This document shows, piece after piece, positions 34,809 through 44,056 of a stretch of 64,000 bases of DNA. The DNA lies in contig JAFVBG010000003.1 of the NCBI GenBank assembly GCA_017480095.1, positions 246,680 to 310,679 on the forward strand, given 5' to 3'. The notes under the pieces are model-generated. The model was not told where the DNA came from. It was given only the letters and a program-made list of their open reading frames with translations, and did no database searches. This DNA is from Candidatus Saccharimonadota bacterium (GTDB lineage: Bacteria; Patescibacteriota; Saccharimonadia; Saccharimonadales; Saccharimonadaceae). Each line of letters opens with the position of its first letter. Position 1 is the first letter of the stretch. The position numbers and the translations under genes are program-made.

Positions 34809-36283
34809 TATTTGACCTCCTCTTCGCGCGGGTCCTGCCGCTTTGTGTCCCCATCCACACCATCACGCAAAATGCGTGCTGGCGCGGCGGGACCCCTCAA
34901 AGCGTCACCCGCTTGCATTGCAAGCGCAATAATCGCAGCATCACTCCTGCGCGGACCGATGATTTGCAAGCCGAGGTCTAATCCTTCCGGCGTCTTGCCG
35001 ACTGGAATCGTCAGGCTCGGCAGGCCAGCGAGGTTGATCGGCACACTCATCACGTCTTCCATATACATCGAAACTGGGTCGTTCACCTTCTCGCCCAACT
35101 TGAAAGCTGGATTTGGCGAGACTGGAGTGAGGATAAAATCGCATTTTTCAAAAGCTTTGGCGTATTCTTGGATAATCAGAGTGCGAGCTTTCTGAGCCTT
35201 GAGATAATAAGCATCATAGAAACCAGAAGAGAGGACGAAGTTGCCAATCATAATGCGGCGCTTGTTCTCTGGCATAAAGCCATCGGAACGAGATTTACCG
35301 TAAACTTCGCTTAAGGTTTCTGCCTCTGCTGAACGGTAGCCGTAGCGGATGCCATCATGACGCGAAAGGTTACTGGAAACTTCGGCTGGCACCACGATGT
35401 AATACACCGCCAAGGCGTATTTCAGGGCTGGCATGGAAAGCTCGACGATTTCGTAGCCAGCTTTCTTCAGCTCATCGACTTTTTCAGTGAGAGCGCGACG
35501 GATTTCAGGATGAACGGCGTCATTGTCGAAGTCTTTGATAATACCAATCCTAGGCGAGTCCTGTCGCGATTGAGTAGTAGTATAAAAATCTGGCAAAGTT
35601 GTCATGTCATATGAATCTTGTCCAGCGCAAATCTGCATTAGTAAATCCATGTCCTCAGGATTTTGCGTAAAGAAGCCAACGCAGTCGGTGCTACTCGCCA
35701 TTGCTACCACACCATAGCGCGAAATCGTACCATAAGTCGGTTTGAAACCATAAACACCATTGAACGAAGCTGGCTGGCGAATCGAGCCACCGGTGTCCGT
35801 GCCAGTCGCAAACGGCACAATATCAAGCGCCACCGCCACCGCCGAACCACCAGACGAACCGCCCGCCACTCGTGCTTTATCCTTCGAGTTAGAAGTCGGG
35901 CCAAAATAGGAGTTTTCGGTCGAAGACCCATGGGCAAAAGAATCCATGTTTGTCCGTCCAATCATAATCGCGCCTTCGGCTTCGAGTTTTTTCACCGCCG
36001 TAGCCGTAATAGGACTCTCAAGCGGCTCAAGAATCTTCGATGAGGCCGTAGTCTTACCCTCTGGGCTTAAGAAATTATCTTTCAAAGCATACGGCACACC
36101 CGCCAGGCGACCAACTTTCTCACCGCGAGCAATCTTCGCGTCAATCTCGGCGGCTTTTTTCAAGGCATTTTCGGAGTTGAGCGAAACAAAAACATGATAA
36201 TCTTGATATTTTTCGGCTTTTTCGAGCGCCGCCTTGACCATCGACACGGCGCTAATATCTTTACTCGCAATCTGCATACTCAT
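34808..36283 (-). CDS. gatA: Aspartyl/glutamyl-tRNA amidotransferase subunit A
   Basis: 491 residues with the amidase signature. The catalytic Lys is in GVPYALKDNF and the serines are in AGGSSGGSAVAV and TGTDTGGSIRQPA (Ser-cisSer-Lys triad). It releases ammonia from glutamine for transfer to misacylated tRNA. The last 30 residues are unlike usual GatA ends and are encoded by a short GC-rich palindrome (34830-34895). The start is ATG 36283 or 36277, both preceded by GAAGG. Confidence 0.96.
   Translation of the reverse strand: MSMQIASKDISAVSMVKAALEKAEKYQDYHVFVSLNSENALKKAAEIDAKIARGEKVGRLAGVPYALKDNFLSPEGKTTASSKILEPLESPITATAVKKLEAEGAIMIGRTNMDSFAHGSSTENSYFGPTSNSKDKARVAGGSSGGSAVAVALDIVPFATGTDTGGSIRQPASFNGVYGFKPTYGTISRYGVVAMASSTDCVGFFTQNPEDMDLLMQICAGQDSYDMTTLPDFYTTTQSRQDSPRIGIIKDFDNDAVHPEIRRALTEKVDELKKAGYEIVELSMPALKYALAVYYIVVPAEVSSNLSRHDGIRYGYRSAEAETLSEVYGKSRSDGFMPENKRRIMIGNFVLSSGFYDAYYLKAQKARTLIIQEYAKAFEKCDFILTPVSPNPAFKLGEKVNDPVSMYMEDVMSVPINLAGLPSLTIPVGKTPEGLDLGLQIIGPRRSDAAIIALAMQAGDALRGPAAPARILRDGVDGDTKRQDPREEEVK
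34830..34895. repeat. 66-bp GC-rich palindrome inside the 3' coding end of gatA
   Basis: GGGTCCTGCCGC (34830-34841) pairs with GCGGCGGGACCC (34884-34895), enclosing a smaller hairpin CACGCA/TGCGTG. Its length is 22 codons exactly. The GCGGGACCC end is shared with the palindrome in obg. Confidence 0.7.
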
Positions 36284-36347
36284 TCCCTTCATATTCGGCT
36301 TCAGCAGCCTCAGCATCTAAAATCTTCATCACTTCTTCGTCCGTCAT
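36261..36347 (-). CDS. Possible 28-residue acidic leader peptide between gatC and gatA
   Basis: A short frame starts at ATG 36347, two bases after the gatC stop, and ends inside the gatA start region, overlapping it in another frame. The product is strongly acidic (it begins MTDEEVMKIL). It could couple translation of gatC and gatA or be chance; there is no independent evidence of translation. Confidence 0.35.
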   Translation of the reverse strand: MTDEEVMKILDAEAAEAEYEGNEYADCE

Positions 36348-36349
36348 TT

Positions 36350-36637
36350 CTATAATACCTTCGGGACTTTAATCTGATTATCTGTCATCGCAGGAGCGAG
36401 ATTCAACAGGGCTTCGCGGTCAGCCTCTTGGGGCAAAATCTTATCCTCACGCCAGATGTTTTCCATCTCAAATACCTGATAAGTCGGCTCAACCCCAGAA
36501 ACATCCAGTTCGTCTAGCTGAGAAATATAACCAATAATGTTTTGCAAATCTTGGCGCAAGCTCGTCTTCTCTGCCTCGCTCAGAGAGAAATTTGAAAGCT
36601 CCGCCAGGTGATCAATGTCTTTTTCTGTAATATTCAT
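36350..36637 (-). CDS. gatC: Aspartyl/glutamyl-tRNA amidotransferase subunit C
   Basis: 95 residues, full length, with the N-terminal DIDHLAELSNFSLSE and the DELDVSGVEPTYQV middle typical of GatC. It wraps around GatA and stabilises the GatCAB complex. GTAGGAG precedes ATG. A TTGTCA, 17 bp, TATAAT promoter lies at 36687-36659 and probably drives the whole gatC-gatA-34389-gatB unit. Confidence 0.95.
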   Translation of the reverse strand: MNITEKDIDHLAELSNFSLSEAEKTSLRQDLQNIIGYISQLDELDVSGVEPTYQVFEMENIWREDKILPQEADREALLNLAPAMTDNQIKVPKVL

Positions 36638-36658
36638 AAAACTCCTACTACTGTTTTT

Positions 36659-36687
36659 ATTATACCGCTAAGAGAGGTTTTTGACAA
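36659..36687 (-). promoter_or_regulatory. Promoter of the gat operon
   Basis: TTGTCA, 17 bp and TATAAT on the minus strand, leaving a leader of about 20 nt to gatC. Confidence 0.75.
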
Positions 36688-36701
36688 TATCACGCTCAAA
36701 G

Positions 36702-36729
36702 AAAAATCCCACGGCTGGTTTGCCGTGGG
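36702..36729 (-). terminator. Terminator of the 36753 gene
   Basis: On the minus strand CCCACGGC, AAACCA, GCCGTGGG and ATTTTT, just upstream of the gat promoter. Confidence 0.9.
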
Positions 36730-36752
36730 GCTGAGTGCTTAGGGTGAAAAGT

Positions 36753-37697
36753 CTAGTCGAGTTCAATGTAGAGACCAACATCCTGGTTGGGTTCCGACTC
36801 TGTCACAATCTCTTCTGAAACATCGTTGGAGACGGTTTCTTCTGGAGTAATCTCTTCTGAAACATCATCAGAGATGGCCTCCTCCGAGGTAATCTCTTCT
36901 GAAGTTGCCTCCTCTTCTACATCACGCTCGTGCATGACTTGAAGTAGAACTGAGTCGTGTTCTCCAACTGGGCTGTCGTCTTCCTCGATGGCGAAGCTAT
37001 CCTCGACGATTCCTTCGTCGTCTTCGTCGTCTTCGTCGTCATAGCAGTAGTCCTCGTCTTCATCGTCATCTTCGGCATTATAGTCGTAGAAAAGACTTTC
37101 GTCTTCCACATCAAATCCCAACGTCGTGCGCCGACAAGCATAGTCTAGTCCATTCTGCTCTAGCCGCTCTGGCGGGTCGAAGACACCGCTTTCACGGTGA
37201 TACGCAATCATTCTGAGTAGCCCTGGATAGGAGTTGTCATAAAACTCCACCGTGGCTTCATCGATCTCAATACGATAGTTGATATACTTGCGATGTAAAT
37301 GATACACTCCGCAAGCAATGCCTGTGGCAACAATCGCCAAGAAGAAACCTAAGAAAATGCGTTCTTTCAATACTGGATAGTCGAACGGGTCGAGTAGTGT
37401 GAATAGTAGTGTAAAGCCGACTAGCCCAGCCAGAACGGACAGGATCATAATCAGGCAAAACCGCCTAAAACTATACTGGTCGTAGTAGCCTGGCCAGTAT
37501 TCGTGCGTACGCAAATAACGCATCGCGCTGCGACAGTGTATATAAACTTCCTGCGGAGTTTCCCGCCGCAAGATGTCATTATACGCCTCATCGCGCCGAT
37601 AGTGTCCATGATTCCGGATACATTCCATGCGCGACTCAAAATAGCCGCGAATAGCATATCCAATCCGTCGAAAAACATTCTTTCCTCTACTTCTCAT
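36753..37697 (-). CDS. Two-span membrane protein with long acidic tail, unknown
   Basis: 314 residues from ATG 37697. A basic, Tyr-rich N-terminus is followed by two transmembrane helices (about 82-104 and 115-135), a cytosolic segment, and a tail with a dense Asp/Glu stretch (about 200-235) and repeats of the S-E-E-I-T/S-x-E-E kind to the end. The start is chosen from AGGAGGTG seven bases before it and a consensus promoter at 37789-37761; the longer open frame upstream runs through both. No family recognised. Confidence 0.78.
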   Translation of the reverse strand: MRSRGKNVFRRIGYAIRGYFESRMECIRNHGHYRRDEAYNDILRRETPQEVYIHCRSAMRYLRTHEYWPGYYDQYSFRRFCLIMILSVLAGLVGFTLLFTLLDPFDYPVLKERIFLGFFLAIVATGIACGVYHLHRKYINYRIEIDEATVEFYDNSYPGLLRMIAYHRESGVFDPPERLEQNGLDYACRRTTLGFDVEDESLFYDYNAEDDDEDEDYCYDDEDDEDDEGIVEDSFAIEEDDSPVGEHDSVLLQVMHERDVEEEATSEEITSEEAISDDVSEEITPEETVSNDVSEEIVTESEPNQDVGLYIELD

Positions 37698-37760
37698 AAA
37701 AGCACCTCCTAAAGTACTTATGCCGCACCCCTGATAGGGGTAAGAAACAATATCTCCCTT

Positions 37761-37789
37761 ATTATAGCATACTTTGGCAAAAATGTCAA
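37761..37789 (-). promoter_or_regulatory. Promoter of the 36753-37697 gene
   Basis: TTGACA, 17 bp and TATAAT on the minus strand. The leader holds TACCCCTATCAGGGGTGCGG, a hairpin like that in the 29744 leader, then AGGAGGTG. Confidence 0.88.
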
Positions 37790-37811
37790 CTAGTGGTATA
37801 ATTAAGGAGTT

Positions 37812-39812
37812 ATGCCGAAGTTCCAGCTTGTCTCTAAATACCAGCCGACTGGCGACCAGCCGCAAGCGATTGCGCAGCTTTCTGATGGCCTGAAAAAAGG
37901 TGTTCGCGAACAGACCCTGCTGGGCGTGACTGGCTCTGGTAAAACTTTTACTATGGCAAACATTATCCAGAATTATCAACGTCCGACCCTAGTTTTGGCG
38001 CACAACAAGACCCTGGCGGCGCAGCTTTATTCCGAGTTTCGCGAGTTCTTTCCAAAAAATGAAGTGCATTATTTCGTGTCATACTTCGATTATTATCAGC
38101 CAGAAGCTTACATCGCCAGCTCAGATACTTACATTGAAAAAGATTCGGCGATTAATGATGAAATTGACCGCCTCCGCCACGGCGCAACTGAAGCGCTTTT
38201 GACGCGCGAAGACGTGGTCATTGTCGCCTCGGTTTCTTGTATCTATGGCATCGGTTCGCCTGCCAACTATACCGAAATGTCAATGTTGCTAGTCAAGGGC
38301 GAGGACGGATGGTTCACGCCAAGCGAAGGGCAGAATCCGCTGACGCAATCCGTCTTCACTCGTGCCCTAGTCAATATGCAATACCACCGCAACGACCTGG
38401 CTTTTGAGCGTGGTAACTTCCGCGTGATGGGCGACACGGTTGACCTCTTCCCGGCCTCTGGTGAGCACGCTTATCGCTTCGAGTTTGATTTTGACCAGCT
38501 AGAAGAGGTGAAGATTATCGACCCGCTCACCGCCGAAGTCCACGAGAAACCAGACCGTCTGCACATTTTTCCAAACACCCACTACGCCACGCCAAAAAAC
38601 CAGCTTGAGCGCGCCCTGGTGACGATTCGTGAAGAGTTTGACAAGCGTCTCGCTTTCTTTGAACGTCATCATAAGTTTCTTGAAGCTCAGCGCCTTTCTC
38701 AGCGCACAAAATATGATCTAGAAATGCTAGAAAGTACTGGCTTTGTCAAGGGTGTCGAAAACTATTCTCGTCATCTTGACGGTCGTAAGCCCGGCGAACC
38801 GCCAGCCACTCTGCTCGATTTCTTCCCGGAGGATTTTCTACTTCTGGTCGATGAATCCCACATGACTCTGCCACAGGTGCGCGGAATGTACAATGGTGAC
38901 CATGCCCGCAAAGAGACTTTGGTGGAATATGGTTTTCGTTTGCCGAGTGCGCTCGACAATCGCCCGCTCCAGTGGAATGAGTTTATGAAGCACATCAATC
39001 ATGCGATTTATGTCTCGGCTACCCCGGCCGATTATGAGCTTTCACATTCGCCAGAGCCAGCCGAGCAGGTGATTCGCCCGACCGGTCTGCTTGACCCAGA
39101 GATTGAGGTACGTGGCTCTGAGGGGCAGATTGACGATTTGATGGAAGAAATCGACCGACGGATTGCAAAAAATCAGCGTGTGCTTGTCACAACCTTAACT
39201 AAACGGATGGCCGAGGACCTTTCGGAGCATCTCAAGACGCGCGGGGTAAAAACTGCCTATATTCACTCTGATATTGATACGCTCGAACGCGGTGATATTC
39301 TGCGCGATTTGCGCGCTGGGGTCTATGATGTGCTCGTCGGTATCAACCTCTTGCGCGAAGGTCTGGATTTGCCAGAAGTCTCGCTAGTGGCGATTCTCGA
39401 CGCCGATAAAGAAGGCTTTTTGCGTTCTGAGCCAGCCCTGATTCAGACTATTGGCCGTGCTGCTCGCCACGTCGAGGGCAAGGTAATCATGTATGGCGAC
39501 CATATTACCGAGAGTATGCATAAGGCGATTGAAGAAACCATGCGCCGTCGCGAGATTCAGCAGAGATACAATGAGGAGCATCATATCACGCCGAAAGGGA
39601 TTCAGAAAGAAGTCGGCGCAGGCTTGCGTGCGATTATCCCAGAGAAGGAAAAGGAAAGCAAGCTGGATTTGAAAAAAGTGCCGCCAGAGGAGATTCCAAA
39701 CCTCATTAAGCATCTGAAGAGCGAAATGCAGCTTGCTGCCGCCAACCTGGAGTTTGAACGCGCCGCTGCTTTGCGCGACTTGATTCGGCAGGTAGAAGAA
39801 GACAAGAAGTAA
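37812..39812 (+). CDS. uvrB: Excinuclease ABC subunit B
   Basis: 666 residues, full length. Walker A is GVTGSGKT, the beta-hairpin region contains [23 protein letters not shown] is the DEAD-like box, and helicase motifs V-VI appear as [10 protein letters not shown] and QTIGRAARH. The C-terminal UVR motif ([19 protein letters not shown]) binds UvrC. It verifies damage in nucleotide excision repair. TATAAT lies nine bases before ATG, with AAGGAG between them. Confidence 0.98.
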   Translation: MPKFQLVSKYQPTGDQPQAIAQLSDGLKKGVREQTLLGVTGSGKTFTMANIIQNYQRPTLVLAHNKTLAAQLYSEFREFFPKNEVHYFVSYFDYYQPEAYIASSDTYIEKDSAINDEIDRLRHGATEALLTREDVVIVASVSCIYGIGSPANYTEMSMLLVKGEDGWFTPSEGQNPLTQSVFTRALVNMQYHRNDLAFERGNFRVMGDTVDLFPASGEHAYRFEFDFDQLEEVKIIDPLTAEVHEKPDRLHIFPNTHYATPKNQLERALVTIREEFDKRLAFFERHHKFLEAQRLSQRTKYDLEMLESTGFVKGVENYSRHLDGRKPGEPPATLLDFFPEDFLLLVDESHMTLPQVRGMYNGDHARKETLVEYGFRLPSALDNRPLQWNEFMKHINHAIYVSATPADYELSHSPEPAEQVIRPTGLLDPEIEVRGSEGQIDDLMEEIDRRIAKNQRVLVTTLTKRMAEDLSEHLKTRGVKTAYIHSDIDTLERGDILRDLRAGVYDVLVGINLLREGLDLPEVSLVAILDADKEGFLRSEPALIQTIGRAARHVEGKVIMYGDHITESMHKAIEETMRRREIQQRYNEEHHITPKGIQKEVGAGLRAIIPEKEKESKLDLKKVPPEEIPNLIKHLKSEMQLAAANLEFERAAALRDLIRQVEEDKK

Positions 39813-39833
39813 TCCGCTCTAGAATTATCTGCC

Positions 39834-40784
39834 CTATTTTTGGGCTTTTTTGATGGTATCGTAAATGTTTTCATCCACCCTGGCGTGGCCGATTTTATTA
39901 GCTGCCGCCACGATTTCATCTACGTCATCGGTCAGACGCATAATCTTGAGGTCGTCTGCCTCAATCATCTTGTCAGCAAGGAGTCTGGTGCGATAAAACT
40001 TCTCCAGCGGACGCCAATAGCTCTTACCAAAGAGAAAAACTGGCATTTTTGGCATCTTGCGCTCTTGCATCAAGATTACGATTTCCGTCATCTCGTCCAT
40101 CGTACCAAAACCGCCCGGCATAAAGACGTAAGCCTTACTCGCCATCGAGAGCATCACCTTGCGGGCGAAGAAGTAACGAAATTCAAGGACATCCGTCAAA
40201 TAAGGATTGGGAAATTGCTCATGGTCGAGGGTGATATTTAAGCCGATACTGCGACCGCCATACTCATAAGCCCCGCGGTTAGCTGCTTCCATGATCCCTG
40301 GGCCACCACCCGTGATTACTGTATGACCATTCTGAGCCAATTTTTGCCCCAGTTCCCTAGTCGCCTGATAATACTTATTGTTTTCATCTACCCTAGCCGA
40401 GCCAAAAATCGTCACACCTTGAGAGAAAGTGCGCAGCATTTCAAGCCCACCAATCAAGTCCTTAGCGTAGGCGAAGCCTCGTTCAAGGTCTTGCGGATTA
40501 ACTCCGCCGCTCTTGATGTGCTCCATAAAAGCATCGTGGACTACTTCGAGCGCCGCCAGTTGCTCCTCGGTTAAAGTCTGGCCATTCGAAATTTTATCCG
40601 CCTGCATCACGCGGGCATGGTCGGCATCGGCGTGCGGGTTCGGCATACTAGCTCGAATTTGCTCAAGCGTAGCCTTCTTAATCGCCTCTTTATCGAGCAA
40701 AGGTTGTTCCTTCTTGACTGCTGGCTTCTTAGTCATTGGCGTCTTGGTCGTCTTTTTGATGGTAGATTTTTTAGTTTCGGTCAT
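39834..40784 (-). CDS. LOG-family nucleotide 5'-monophosphate phosphoribohydrolase-like protein
   Basis: 316 residues. A Lys/Thr-rich N-terminal tail (about 1-40) and a helical segment precede the LOG domain, which has TIFGSAR, GGGPGIMEAAN and PGGFGTMDE motifs. LOG enzymes split nucleoside monophosphates to base and ribose 5-phosphate. It is the last gene of the gap-rpiB-rpe-kinase row (9 bp after the kinase), which fits a link to ribose phosphate, though the basic tail is unusual. Confidence 0.9.
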   Translation of the reverse strand: MTETKKSTIKKTTKTPMTKKPAVKKEQPLLDKEAIKKATLEQIRASMPNPHADADHARVMQADKISNGQTLTEEQLAALEVVHDAFMEHIKSGGVNPQDLERGFAYAKDLIGGLEMLRTFSQGVTIFGSARVDENNKYYQATRELGQKLAQNGHTVITGGGPGIMEAANRGAYEYGGRSIGLNITLDHEQFPNPYLTDVLEFRYFFARKVMLSMASKAYVFMPGGFGTMDEMTEIVILMQERKMPKMPVFLFGKSYWRPLEKFYRTRLLADKMIEADDLKIMRLTDDVDEIVAAANKIGHARVDENIYDTIKKAQK

Positions 40785-40793
40785 AATTTCCTT

Positions 40794-41774
40794 TTAGTTT
40801 AACTTTTGAATTGGCATCGGATGAAGTTTTTCTGCGCCAGTCAAGATGCCACGTTTCGCGCCAAGCTGAGTAACGACATAAGATGAATTAGCAGAAGCAA
40901 AAATTAGACTCTGGCGAAAACTTTTGCCCGCTGCATAATGCGCCAGAAAACCTGAGCCGAAGGCATCACCCGCCCCAGTGGTATCTTTGACCTTAAAATC
41001 TTCGTAGATTGCAAAACGATAAATATCTAAGCCATCCGTCGCAATCGCACCCATCTGTCCATCAGTAATCAAGACGATTTTGACATAGCGTGCCAGTTTT
41101 TCTAACAGTTCTTCAAGCGTTACGCCAGGCACCAGCGCCATCGCCTCGCGCCGATTGAGCAGAATCGCGTCCAGCTCCGGCAAAAGATTAAGCAATTTCT
41201 TCGCACGTTTTAGCTCTAGGACGCCGGGGTTGAACATGATTTTAGCGCCAAGTTTCTTAGCTCGTTTCACAAAGCGGGTCAAGGTCTCCAAATCCCCGCG
41301 GAGCGAAGTGATGTAGAGCCAATCGGGGCGGATTTCTTCCAAAACAGCATCATCAAGATTGGAAAATTCTGCCGAAGCTCCCCGACAGGTTAGAATCGTG
41401 CGCTCACCAGACTTACTATCTAGTAAAACTACGCTGGTACCCGTAGTCTTGCGTGGTAGGACTTTGACATAACTAGAGTCAATCCCTTCCTCATCTAGAC
41501 AGTTCATAATGGCCTGCGCCGCAATATCTCGCCCCACATTACCGATGAAGACCGACTCGTGTCCATGGCGCGCAAAAGTCACGGCAGAGTTCGTCCCGCC
41601 ACCGCCTATTTCAAAACTCATCTTATCAATATCGACCTTCGAGCCAAAAATCAGGTCGCCAAAGATGGTTTTCTTCCCATCGCGGACAGAGTGGACTTCG
41701 GTGCCAATCAAATCATCGTGGTCGATAAGGTAAATATCCTGCAGGGCCGAGCCGAGCGATAAAATCTTACTCAT
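40794..41774 (-). CDS. PfkB-family carbohydrate kinase
   Basis: 326 residues with GGGGTNSAVTFARHG near residue 57 and the DTTGAGDAFGSGFLAHY motif holding the catalytic aspartate near residue 265. The sugar is not decided; ribokinase- or fructokinase-like activity are both possible. The start overlaps the end of the rpe-like gene by four bases, so it is in the sugar-phosphate operon. Confidence 0.92.
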   Translation of the reverse strand: MSKILSLGSALQDIYLIDHDDLIGTEVHSVRDGKKTIFGDLIFGSKVDIDKMSFEIGGGGTNSAVTFARHGHESVFIGNVGRDIAAQAIMNCLDEEGIDSSYVKVLPRKTTGTSVVLLDSKSGERTILTCRGASAEFSNLDDAVLEEIRPDWLYITSLRGDLETLTRFVKRAKKLGAKIMFNPGVLELKRAKKLLNLLPELDAILLNRREAMALVPGVTLEELLEKLARYVKIVLITDGQMGAIATDGLDIYRFAIYEDFKVKDTTGAGDAFGSGFLAHYAAGKSFRQSLIFASANSSYVVTQLGAKRGILTGAEKLHPMPIQKLN

Positions 41775-42430
41775 CCGAGCACCACTCCTCTCCGGTCGGT
41801 CTCTTTGACCATTTCTTCATACATCGCCGCCGGGTCATCCGCCGTAGCGAGGGTGGCCCCGACGTTAATCACATCTACGCCAGCATGGGCAATCGCGCGG
41901 ATGTTTTTCATGTTGGCACCACCATCCCAGCCGATTTCGGCGGTCATGTTGATTTTCTTGATAATCTCAACTTTTTCCAGCTGGAGCATATCGGCTACAC
42001 CACCTTGTTTACCGAGGTCGCCAGCGAAGATCAAAACATGGTCTGCCGCCTCGATTGTCTCCTTAATATCGCCAGGATAAGTCGATTTGACCATCGCGAC
42101 GCCACATTTGATGCCTTTTTCCTTCAATCTGTCAAAATGTGGCAATAAATCTTCGCCAGATTCAGCGTGAAAAATCACCATGTTGGGTTTCAACTGTTCT
42201 AGAATCTCCATGTGTTCGGATGGTTTCGCCACCATCATGTGCACATCTACCTTCCATCCCTCCGGCCACCAGACTCCCGTCTCTGGCACAGTGAAAGATG
42301 GTGCAAACTGACCATCCACAATGTCCACCTGAATCCGCTTGGCAAAACTCTGGTAAGCCATCACGAAAGCCTTATACTGGTCTGGGGTAGCGGCGAGGAT
42401 AGTCGGACAAATCTCTACAACGCGTGCCAT
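41771..42430 (-). CDS. rpe: Ribulose-phosphate 3-epimerase-like protein
   Basis: 219 residues in a TIM-barrel pattern: VDIVDGQFAPS (for the usual D-x-M-D-G-x-F-V-P-N), VDVHMMVAKP, a FHAES metal or phosphate segment and IGWDGGAN. Motifs are close to but not identical with standard Rpe, so a related sugar-phosphate epimerase is possible. It shares its start base with the rpiB stop, and interconverts pentose phosphates with the RpiB product. Confidence 0.85.
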   Translation of the reverse strand: MARVVEICPTILAATPDQYKAFVMAYQSFAKRIQVDIVDGQFAPSFTVPETGVWWPEGWKVDVHMMVAKPSEHMEILEQLKPNMVIFHAESGEDLLPHFDRLKEKGIKCGVAMVKSTYPGDIKETIEAADHVLIFAGDLGKQGGVADMLQLEKVEIIKKINMTAEIGWDGGANMKNIRAIAHAGVDVINVGATLATADDPAAMYEEMVKETDRRGVVLG

Positions 42431-42945
42431 TAAAATATCTCCGGAATAATTAATGAATCGAGGTCGGGTTGCTTCTTCTCAGGTTTGTCGGCATCACCAA
42501 GCTGGTCGAGCATCTTGATGCGCCTACTATGTCGTTCTTCACCTGTAAAATCAGCCGTGAGGAAACTCCAGATAATGCGCTCATTCTGCTCTAGCGAGCT
42601 AAAATCCGCCGAGAGGCAGAGAACGTTGGCATCATTATGTTCACGGCCAAGGCGAGCTAACTCTTCGGAGTAGGCTGCAATCGCCCGCACACCCTTGAAA
42701 CGGTTGGCCGCGATAGAGATACCATGCGCTGAGCCACAAATCAAGATACCACAGGCGATTTCATTATCACCCGCGTTTTTAATGGCTTGTGCTACACGTT
42801 CGGCATAGACTGGATAATCATCTTCTGGATTATAAGTTTTTGGGCCTAAATCGACTACGTCTAAACCTCGCCTAGCCAGAAGCGCGATGATCTCTTGCTT
42901 CTGGTCAAAGCCACGATGGTCAGAGGCGACGTAGATAGATGGCAT
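42430..42945 (-). CDS. rpiB: Ribose-5-phosphate isomerase B
   Basis: 171 residues. YVASDHRGFDQK and the CGSAHGISIAANRFKGVRA active-site loop identify RpiB/LacAB. It interconverts ribose 5-phosphate and ribulose 5-phosphate. A tail of about 20 residues rich in Lys, Asp and Ile is extra. Its start overlaps the gap stop codon region, indicating tight coupling. Confidence 0.93.
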   Translation of the reverse strand: MPSIYVASDHRGFDQKQEIIALLARRGLDVVDLGPKTYNPEDDYPVYAERVAQAIKNAGDNEIACGILICGSAHGISIAANRFKGVRAIAAYSEELARLGREHNDANVLCLSADFSSLEQNERIIWSFLTADFTGEERHSRRIKMLDQLGDADKPEKKQPDLDSLIIPEIF

Positions 42946-43949
42946 TAGTTTTCCTTTCCAAAATCAGCCACGAGCTCAACTAAGCGGTTGGAATAACCCC
43001 ATTCGTTATCATACCAAGCCACGACTTTGATGAGGTTGCCAGCAACAACATCGGTCAAAGCGAGGTCAACGATGGCGGAGTGAGAGTTGCCACGGAAGTC
43101 GATGGAGACCAGCTCTTCATGCGTCACGCCGAGAATACCTTGATAATACGGCTCTTTCGCGGCACGCTCAAAAGCGTCGTTGATTTCCTGTTTTGTGACG
43201 TCGCGCGAGACCACGGCGGTAATATCTGAAAGTGAGACAACAGGGGTCGGGACACGAACAGAGAGACCGTTAAACTTGTCTTTCAAGCTCGGAATAGTGA
43301 GAGCGGCGGCCTTAGAGGCGCCCGTTGTGGTCGGAACGATGTTCTCGGCGGCATTGCGCGCCTCGCGAATGTCTTTAGCCGGAGCATCTTGCAATTTCTG
43401 CGAAGCAGTATAGGAATGAACCGTGGTCATCATGGCCTTTTCGATGCCGAAGTTGTCTTCGAGTACCTTCATCACTGGGGCAATACAGTTGGTAGTACAG
43501 GAAGCGTTGGAGAGAATCTGGTCGCCTGGAGCAATCGTATCTTCGTTTACGCCAATCACAATCGTCTTCGCGCCCTCGCCCTTAGCTGGAGCAGAAAGCA
43601 CGACCCTCTTTGCACCAGCGGTGATATGAGCACGGGCTTTCATCGGGTCGGTGAAGAAACCGGTGGATTCAATCACTACATCCACACCGAGCTGCCCCCA
43701 CGGGAGCTGAGCCGGCTCTTTCTCTGCGTAAACTGGGATTGAAGTATCGTCAACGATAATATGATTTTCATCATAACTGACACGATGAGCATAAGTACCA
43801 TAGTTAGAATCGTGTTTCAAGAGAATAGCAAGCGTCTTGGCATCGGTCAAATCGTTAATGGCAACAATCTCGATATCGTGACGCTCAAATGCGATCTTAA
43901 ATGCGTTGCGGCCAATCCGTCCGAAACCGTTAATTGCTACTTTTACCAT
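42945..43949 (-). CDS. gap: Glyceraldehyde-3-phosphate dehydrogenase
   Basis: 334 residues. The Rossmann start is INGFGRIGRNAFK and the catalytic cysteine is in SNASCTTNCIAP. The C-terminal WYDNEWGYSNRL is standard. It oxidises glyceraldehyde 3-phosphate in glycolysis. First gene of the operon gap-rpiB-rpe-kinase-LOG. AGGAGG precedes ATG, with TATAAT about 25 bases upstream. Confidence 0.98.
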   Translation of the reverse strand: MVKVAINGFGRIGRNAFKIAFERHDIEIVAINDLTDAKTLAILLKHDSNYGTYAHRVSYDENHIIVDDTSIPVYAEKEPAQLPWGQLGVDVVIESTGFFTDPMKARAHITAGAKRVVLSAPAKGEGAKTIVIGVNEDTIAPGDQILSNASCTTNCIAPVMKVLEDNFGIEKAMMTTVHSYTASQKLQDAPAKDIREARNAAENIVPTTTGASKAAALTIPSLKDKFNGLSVRVPTPVVSLSDITAVVSRDVTKQEINDAFERAAKEPYYQGILGVTHEELVSIDFRGNSHSAIVDLALTDVVAGNLIKVVAWYDNEWGYSNRLVELVADFGKEN

Positions 43950-44023
43950 GCTGCCTCCTATTAGTTAATTCTAATTATAGCACGAGCGTAATGATTACGC
44001 AAGCGATATAAAACCTTTGCAGG

Positions 44024-44050
44024 AAAATACCCCCAAGCAAGGCTTGAGGG
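44024..44050 (-). terminator. Terminator of the 44057-44554 gene
   Basis: On the minus strand CCCTCAAG, a CCTTG loop and CTTGGGG, followed by TATTTT. Confidence 0.75.
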
Positions 44051-44056
44051 CAGTAA

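Noticed and set aside
36900..37100. GAT/GAA-rich run that looks like a tandem repeat
   Set aside because: It is the coding sequence of the acidic tail of the 36753-37697 protein, not an independent repeat.
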